Source of the DNA: JBLFWJ01 sp047611425
GTDB lineage: Bacteria > Bacteroidota > Bacteroidia > UBA10329
Direction of reading: 5' to 3'
Length of the DNA stretch: 38,440 nt
Assembly (NCBI GenBank): GCA_047611425.1
Contig: JBLFWJ010000007.1
Location: forward strand, 1-38,440
Positions within the stretch are counted from its first letter, which is position 1. Each line of letters starts with the position of its first letter. The notes beneath the pieces were generated by a model, which searched no databases, was not told the origin of the DNA, and saw only the letters and a list, made by a program, of their open reading frames with translations. A program made the position numbers and the translations under genes. This document shows, in pieces, positions 33,536 to 38,440 of the stretch.

Positions 33536-34984
33536 ATGATCGGATTCATTTTCCAACTTGCTCTTCTAGGTGTAATGCTCTTTTTAGGGGGATTCGTTCG
33601 GGATATTAACCTGTTGAAGCCAACGGTAATTCTGATTACATCCATTCCTTGGTTGATCACTATTTGGTTAACACACAAGCACAAACCAAAGTATTATCAG
33701 AAAAAGGTGAAGTACGTGATGGCTCCTTTTCTAAAGGCATTTCCGGTTCATCTAGTATTGACCATCCCAGTGCTTTTTTTGTTTGGGATTGAGGTTGAAG
33801 TCATCGTTTACATTATTCAAGCTTTGCTTGCCTATTATGTGGTTGAGTACGTGATCTATCTCCTCGTAGTGCTGGCAATGCAGCGAAAGACAATTGAGAA
33901 AGAAGAAGTCGTCACAAAGAAGTATGAGCAAGTAAAGTTTGATCTAGTCGACTTAAAACCAATTGGTTTTCCGACAGATGATTTGACAAAAACGTTCATT
34001 AGCAAAGAACTGCTTTCTGGGTTATTCAAGGAGGTATGTGTCGAAGGTGGAACGGAACCAAATGCTCAGATTGACAACTTAGAAGGAAGTGGCATCGACC
34101 TAACAATTTTCACACAAGAGGTCAACAACATTAAGGACTTCAATGGTTTGCTTGCCAATGCCTTTCCAAAAATTAAGAATGGTGGTTATGTGGTCATCGG
34201 CTATGAGGATCTTGATGATGTGGAGAAGGAAATTTCAGAATCGAAAGGCATTGTGCGATTCTTTAAAACGGTCAAGTATTACATATTCGATCGAGCTTTC
34301 CCGAAGATTCCAGTTTTTGATAAGATCCATGGAGCCATTACTGGTGGTAAGAACAAGGTAATCTCCAAAACAGAAGTTTGGGGACGATTGATGTATGCTG
34401 GGTTCGATGTGAAAACAGAATCAAAAGAAGGAAAGGTTACATATCTCATTGCTCAGAAAGACCGAACTGCGTCAGAGAATCCAAGTCCGTCATTCTCTCC
34501 GTTGATCAGATTGAATCGAGTTGGACTCTATGGCAACATCATCAAGATCTACAAAGTGAGATCGATGTATCCGTACAGCGAGTTCTTGCAGGAAAAGGTC
34601 TTTGAGATGAACAGCCTGACTTCCACCGGTAAATTCAGTGAGGATTTCAGAATTACCAAATTGGGTAAGATCTACAGGAAATACTGGTTGGATGAATTGC
34701 CGCAATTATTGGACTGGTTCCGTGGAAGCATTAAACTGGTAGGAATTCGTGCAATGAGCCAGCACTTTTTTAGCCTCTACACAAAAGAGTATCAAGATCT
34801 ATTCTACAGCGTTAAGCCTGGAATTGTCAGTCCTATCTTTGATGAAGGAACGGACAGTTTTGAAATGATTCAGCAGATAGAGCAGGAGTACTTGGAGAAA
34901 TACAAGAAGAGTCCTTGGAAAACGGATGTCGAGTATTTTTTCATCACCCTCAAGCATATGGCTGGAGGTGTGAGAAGCAAGTAA
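33536..34984 (+). CDS. Membrane-anchored sugar-phosphate transferase, full-length form
   Basis: A 482-residue phosphoglycosyl transferase predicted to start the repeat unit by moving a sugar-phosphate to undecaprenyl phosphate. The N-terminal part has about four helices (2-20, 27-45, 62-84, 88-113), followed by a soluble middle domain (about 130-310) that resembles a decayed Rossmann/methyltransferase fold (GGYVVIGYEDL; KVISKTEVWGRLMYAGFDV), then the catalytic domain (about 320-482). It has FSPLIRLNRVGLYG, YKVRSMYPYSEFLQ, the Asp386-Glu387 dyad in LDELPQLL, and KLVGIRAMSQH where canonical enzymes have GPRP. It is the paralogue of the helix-less gene at 15846; the pair shares YPYSE(Y/F)LQ and the C-terminal GGVRSK/KRVRSK. 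It is the last gene of the plus-strand operon and converges on gmd with a 12-base gap. Confidence 0.83.
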   Translation: MIGFIFQLALLGVMLFLGGFVRDINLLKPTVILITSIPWLITIWLTHKHKPKYYQKKVKYVMAPFLKAFPVHLVLTIPVLFLFGIEVEVIVYIIQALLAYYVVEYVIYLLVVLAMQRKTIEKEEVVTKKYEQVKFDLVDLKPIGFPTDDLTKTFISKELLSGLFKEVCVEGGTEPNAQIDNLEGSGIDLTIFTQEVNNIKDFNGLLANAFPKIKNGGYVVIGYEDLDDVEKEISESKGIVRFFKTVKYYIFDRAFPKIPVFDKIHGAITGGKNKVISKTEVWGRLMYAGFDVKTESKEGKVTYLIAQKDRTASENPSPSFSPLIRLNRVGLYGNIIKIYKVRSMYPYSEFLQEKVFEMNSLTSTGKFSEDFRITKLGKIYRKYWLDELPQLLDWFRGSIKLVGIRAMSQHFFSLYTKEYQDLFYSVKPGIVSPIFDEGTDSFEMIQQIEQEYLEKYKKSPWKTDVEYFFITLKHMAGGVRSK

Positions 34985-34996
34985 CGGTTCACTTTC

Positions 34997-36112
34997 TTAC
35001 TCGAAATACCCGAGTGTTTGGTAACCGTTCTCTTTTAGTAATTGATCTTTTCGGAAGATGGCAAGATCACCCTGCATCATATCGTCCACCAAACCTTTAA
35101 GCTCATACTTTGGCTTCCAACCAAGCTGCGTGTTGGCTTTTGTGGGATCTCCAATAAGAAGATCTACTTCAGTTGGTCGGAAATAACGTGGATCAATAGC
35201 GACCACCTCTTTTCCAATTTCCAATTGATGATCCGGATTGCTGCAGCTTAGTACGTAGCCTCTTTCTTCAGCTCCTGTTCCTTTGAATTCCAGTTCAACA
35301 CCCACATAACCAAAGGCCATTTTCACAAAGTCACGAACAGTGGTTGTAATGCCAGTGGCGATCACAAAATCTTCCGGCTCGTCTTGCTGAAGAATTAGCC
35401 ACATCGCCTCAATGTAATCCTTGGCGTGTCCCCAGTCTCGCTTAGCGTCCAAGTTGCCGAGGTATACTTTTTCTTGCATACCCAGTGCAATTCGAGATGT
35501 CGCTCTCGTAATCTTTCTTGTAACGAAAGTCTCACCTCTAATAGGTGATTCGTGGTTGAAAAGAATGCCGTTGCAGGCAAACATACCGTAGGCTTCGCGG
35601 TAGTTTACCGTAATCCAATACGCGTACATTTTTGCCACAGCGTAAGGCGACCTTGGGTAGAACGGAGTCTTCTCACTTTGCGGAACCTCTTGCACCAAAC
35701 CATAAAGCTCTGATGTAGATGCCTGATAGATTTTGCATGTTTCGGTCATACCCAGCAAGCGAACTGCTTCGAGAATTCTAAGTGTGCCCGTACCATCTGC
35801 ATTGGCCGTATACTCGGGAATATCAAAGCTCACATGAACGTGGCTCATCGCAGCCAAATTGTAAATCTCATCCGGTTTTACTTCCTGAATGATCTTCGTG
35901 AGATTCATCGAATCTGTAAGATCACCATAGTGCAAATGGAAGTTTACGTTCTCCTCATGAGGATCGAGATACAAGTGGTCGATTCGGTCCGTATTGAACA
36001 GAGAACTTCGTCTTTTAATACCGTGGACTTCATATCCTTTCTTCAATAGAAATTCAGACAGATACGCTCCGTCTTGCCCAGTAACACCCGTTATTAACGC
36101 TATTTTACTCAT
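34997..36112 (-). CDS. gmd: GDP-mannose 4,6-dehydratase
   Basis: A 371-residue cytoplasmic short-chain dehydrogenase that converts GDP-D-mannose to GDP-4-keto-6-deoxymannose with bound NADP. The cofactor loop TGVTGQDGAYL (8-18) and the catalytic set Thr133, Glu135, Tyr157 and Lys161 (STSELYG; SPYAVAK) fall at the same numbers as in E. coli Gmd. The length is normal. It is downstream of fcl on the same strand with a 4-base ATGA overlap, so the two enzymes, which act in sequence to make GDP-L-fucose, are translated together in reverse reaction order. It converges with the sugar transferase gene. Confidence 0.97.
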   Translation of the reverse strand: MSKIALITGVTGQDGAYLSEFLLKKGYEVHGIKRRSSLFNTDRIDHLYLDPHEENVNFHLHYGDLTDSMNLTKIIQEVKPDEIYNLAAMSHVHVSFDIPEYTANADGTGTLRILEAVRLLGMTETCKIYQASTSELYGLVQEVPQSEKTPFYPRSPYAVAKMYAYWITVNYREAYGMFACNGILFNHESPIRGETFVTRKITRATSRIALGMQEKVYLGNLDAKRDWGHAKDYIEAMWLILQQDEPEDFVIATGITTTVRDFVKMAFGYVGVELEFKGTGAEERGYVLSCSNPDHQLEIGKEVVAIDPRYFRPTEVDLLIGDPTKANTQLGWKPKYELKGLVDDMMQGDLAIFRKDQLLKENGYQTLGYFE

Positions 36113-37050
36113 GCTCTATATGTTTCTATCTGCGATAGGAAATCCTGATAAGTCTTCTCAATTCCATCTCTCAACTCAATCTTGTATTCCCAGCCAAGTG
36201 ATTTCAGCTTGTTCACATTCATGAGTTTGCGCGGGGTACCGTCAGGCATTTCGGTGTTCCAATCAATCTTGCCTTCAAAACCAACGATTTCCTGAATCGT
36301 TTCGGCCAATTCCTTAATACTCACGTCCACTCCAGAACCGATGTTAACCAACTCGCGCTCGTTGTATGTGAGCATAAGGTGGATACACGCATTGGCCAGG
36401 TCATCACAATGAAGGAATTCTCTTTTCGGTAATCCAGTTCCCCAAACTTCCACGGTTGCATCTCCATTCTCTTTCGCCTCATGAAACTTTCGCATCAGCG
36501 CTGGAAGCACGTGAGAATTCTGAAGGTTATAGTTATCGCCTGTACCATAAAGGTTGGTTGGCATTACACTGATAAAGTTGCTTCCATATTGGTCGCGGTA
36601 ACTCTCACATAGTTTGATACCCGTGATCTTAGCAATGGCATACGGCTCATTGGTTTGCTCAAGTGGCCCGGTCAAAAGATGCTCCTCGCTCATAGGCTGA
36701 GGAGCCATTTTCGGATAAATGCAAGACGATCCAAGGAACATCAACTTGGTTACTCCATTCAAGTGTGAAGCATTGATGATGTTCGCAGCAATCATCAAAT
36801 TGTCGTAGATAAACTCTGCGCGATAAGTATTATTGGCATGGATGCCACCAACTTTTGCAGCGGCCAGAAAAACGTAATTGGGCTTTTCAGTTTCGAAGAA
36901 TTCCTGAACATTTCGCTGATCTCGAAGGTCCAGTTCCGAAGAAGTTCTGGTGATGATATTCTCATATCCAGACGAACGCAACTGGCGGATAATCGCAGAC
37001 CCGACCATCCCTCGATGTCCAGCTACATAGATCTTACTTTCCTTATTCAT
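36109..37050 (-). CDS. fcl: GDP-L-fucose synthase
   Basis: A 313-residue bifunctional epimerase/reductase that converts GDP-4-keto-6-deoxymannose to GDP-L-fucose using NADPH. Visible features are the N-terminal AGHRGMVGSAI loop (10-20), Ser108 and Cys110 in LGSSCIYP, and Tyr137/Lys141 (EPYAIAK). The length is normal. It is the first gene of the fcl-gmd pair, with an exact -7 box 18 bases upstream. With gmd it supplies GDP-fucose for the polymer or for fucosylated surface proteins; a dedicated fucosyltransferase was not identified among the glycosyltransferases here. Confidence 0.96.
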   Translation of the reverse strand: MNKESKIYVAGHRGMVGSAIIRQLRSSGYENIITRTSSELDLRDQRNVQEFFETEKPNYVFLAAAKVGGIHANNTYRAEFIYDNLMIAANIINASHLNGVTKLMFLGSSCIYPKMAPQPMSEEHLLTGPLEQTNEPYAIAKITGIKLCESYRDQYGSNFISVMPTNLYGTGDNYNLQNSHVLPALMRKFHEAKENGDATVEVWGTGLPKREFLHCDDLANACIHLMLTYNERELVNIGSGVDVSIKELAETIQEIVGFEGKIDWNTEMPDGTPRKLMNVNKLKSLGWEYKIELRDGIEKTYQDFLSQIETYRA

Positions 37051-37067
37051 CTATTCAAATTTGGCCG

Positions 37068-37075
37068 CAAAGCTA
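37068..37075 (-). promoter_or_regulatory. Candidate -7 box of fcl-gmd
   Basis: TAGCTTTG on the minus strand is an exact TAnnTTTG match. It gives a predicted 5' leader of about 10-15 bases before the fcl ATG at 37050. No TTG was found at normal -33 spacing. Confidence 0.5.
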
Positions 37076-37204
37076 AATAATATCTCCCAGTCGATTCTGT
37101 AATTGCAGTGCAGGATGCAACCCCATTTTAGCATTTCAAATCGAGCTTTTAATGAAGATTTAATTCCCGTTCATCTTTCCCAATCTATGTTGATTCAACC
37201 TTAA

Positions 37205-37212
37205 TACCTTTG
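37205..37212 (+). promoter_or_regulatory. Candidate -7 box overlapping the start region of the Wzi-like gene
   Basis: TACCTTTG is an exact TAnnTTTG match ending 4 bases before the GTG at 37217. TTG at 37190-37192 is only 12 bases away, shorter than usual for a -33 element. If used, transcription would begin on the start codon. Confidence 0.4.
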
Positions 37213-37216
37213 CCCC

Positions 37217-38440
37217 GTGCGTAAGACAATTCCCTTGGTCAAACATCTGGTTTCGCTTGTATCGCTTTGTGTGTTGGCAACTGGGCTGGTTGCTCAGAAC
37301 CTTCTTGTTCAGAACAACGACATTTTTCTGACCTACCGCATGGAGGAAATCCTTAAAGGGAAGAATTACTACGCCCATTCAGCCGACCGACCATTTCTAC
37401 AACGTGATCTTATGCGTTATGGAAAGGACAGCACCATCATCGCTTTCGAGAAAGACTCCGTCAAAGCCATAGGCCGATTCAGCAGGGGTCATTTGTTGGA
37501 CGTAAAGAAGAAGTGGTTTGGCTTTAAGCTCGACCCATCCGTTCATTACGAAGCAGGTTATTCGAGCAAAGCTGGTTTTGCGGGTGATTTCCAAACTGGA
37601 TTAAGAATGCAGTTTAATCTTGGGAAAATGGTGACGGTTTTTGGCGATGCCAGATATGGCGCAATGAAACCACTTTCATATGTCGAAGATCACATCACCA
37701 GAAATAATGTAATGCCGGGTGGAGACTTTGCTTACAAAGGCGCTGGTGGCTTTCACAACTATTATGATTTGAGAGGCTACATCAGTATTGCACCAACAAA
37801 AGCATTCAATGTACAGGCCGGTTACGACAAGATGTTTTTTGGCAACGGTCATCGGTCGTTGCTGCTCTCCGATAATGCAGATAAATTCCTCTTTCTTCGC
37901 TTGAATACGCGTTTCTGGCGAATTAAATACACCAATGTATTCGCCAATTTTAGAGACATCAGCGGAGCCAACGGAATGCGAGGAGCAGGGAAGAACAAGT
38001 TTGGTACATTCCACAATCTGTCGCTCAACATTGGCAAACGATTCAACATTAGTTTGTTCGAAGGCATCATTTGGCAGGGGTCAGACTCTACTGGAAGTCG
38101 AGGCTTCGAGCCAAACTATCTCAATCCTATCATCCTCTATCGACCAGTTGAGTTCTCACTCAATTCTCCCGATAACGCGGTTGTCGGTTTCGATATGCGT
38201 TACAGAATCGGTAAAAACAACCATCTGTATGGCCAGGTTGTAATCGATGAATTCTTGCTTCAAGAAGTAATCTCAGGAATTAAGAAAGCATTGAACAAGG
38301 ATGACGAAAGCATCAAGGTCGGATTCTGGGGAAACAAGCAAGGATTTCAACTAGGACTAAAAGGCTACGACCTATTTGGGTTGGACGGTCTTTTCTATCT
38401 CTTTGAATTCAATTACGTCCGGCCATTCACGTACACACAC
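37217..38440 (+). CDS. RemB/Wzi-like outer-membrane barrel protein, 3' end outside the window
   Basis: An open frame of 408 codons running off the right edge, paralogous to the remB-like gene at 14211. Starting from GTG at 37217 the first 26 residues form a signal peptide (MRKTIPLVKHLVSLVSLCVLATGLVA). Shared segments are YDKMFFGNGHRSLLLSD, SLFEGIIWQGSDSTGSRGFE, NYLNPIILYRPVEF and YGQVVIDEF, which match the corresponding segments of the other barrel. There is no in-frame ATG before the mature region, so GTG is favoured. It is divergent from fcl (166-base gap). It is likely linked to surface polysaccharide or gliding, by family only. Confidence 0.85.
   Translation, partial: MRKTIPLVKHLVSLVSLCVLATGLVAQNLLVQNNDIFLTYRMEEILKGKNYYAHSADRPFLQRDLMRYGKDSTIIAFEKDSVKAIGRFSRGHLLDVKKKWFGFKLDPSVHYEAGYSSKAGFAGDFQTGLRMQFNLGKMVTVFGDARYGAMKPLSYVEDHITRNNVMPGGDFAYKGAGGFHNYYDLRGYISIAPTKAFNVQAGYDKMFFGNGHRSLLLSDNADKFLFLRLNTRFWRIKYTNVFANFRDISGANGMRGAGKNKFGTFHNLSLNIGKRFNISLFEGIIWQGSDSTGSRGFEPNYLNPIILYRPVEFSLNSPDNAVVGFDMRYRIGKNNHLYGQVVIDEFLLQEVISGIKKALNKDDESIKVGFWGNKQGFQLGLKGYDLFGLDGLFYLFEFNYVRPFTYTH

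Noticed and set aside
1..38440. tRNA, rRNA, CRISPR arrays, insertion sequences and phage genes
   Set aside because: No cloverleaf, rRNA segment, spaced repeats, transposase or integrase was seen by reading. A tRNAscan or Rfam search would be needed for certainty about small RNAs.

Overview
The window looks like the chromosome of a member of the Bacteroidota, most likely a marine or freshwater Flavobacteriales-type gliding bacterium. The support is a type IX secretion system (T9SS) translocon gene (sprA), two proteins with type-A T9SS sorting domains, a RemB/Wzi-like outer-membrane barrel family, AT-rich start regions mostly without Shine-Dalgarno sequences, and copies of the Bacteroidota -7 promoter box TAnnTTTG in front of several genes. 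The exact genus cannot be fixed from sequence alone.

Region 1 (1-3514) carries two secreted T9SS substrates on opposite strands and a sirtuin deacylase. Region 2 (3657-15845) is the plus-strand block ruvA-sprA-gcvH-vanZ-tonB-tonB-remB. It resembles, from memory, the order around sprA and remB in Flavobacterium johnsoniae, but here the TonB-like gene is duplicated in tandem. Hairpin terminators follow each TonB gene.

Region 3 (15846-37050) is a surface polysaccharide cluster. A minus-strand arm (22015 down to 15846) encodes a WecE-type aminotransferase, a class II glutaminase fused to an N-acetyl-sugar amidotransferase, a Wzi-like outer-membrane barrel and a short sugar-phosphate transferase. 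A plus-strand arm (22358-34984), divergent across a 342-base control region, encodes a BY-kinase/chain-length protein, flippase, acetyltransferase, Wzy-like polymerase, second acyltransferase, GT2, sugar formyltransferase, polysaccharide deacetylase, second GT2, DUF354 glycosyltransferase-like protein and a membrane-anchored sugar-phosphate transferase. Most plus-arm genes overlap or abut. It converges on fcl-gmd (GDP-L-fucose synthesis, minus strand).

The gene set predicts a Wzx/Wzy-type repeat-unit polymer that may contain L-fucose, an amidino or amino sugar, and a 4-formamido-4,6-dideoxy sugar, further decorated by O-acylation and trimmed by a deacetylase. No Wza/OPX export gene is present in the window, while three RemB/Wzi-like barrels are (14211, 17007, and a partial one at 37217 running off the right edge). 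The most interesting features are the glutaminase-amidotransferase fusion, the paired divergent sugar-phosphate transferases with a decayed Rossmann-like middle domain, the linkage of the T9SS/gliding genes to the polymer cluster through the barrel family, and start codons placed almost on top of promoter boxes.
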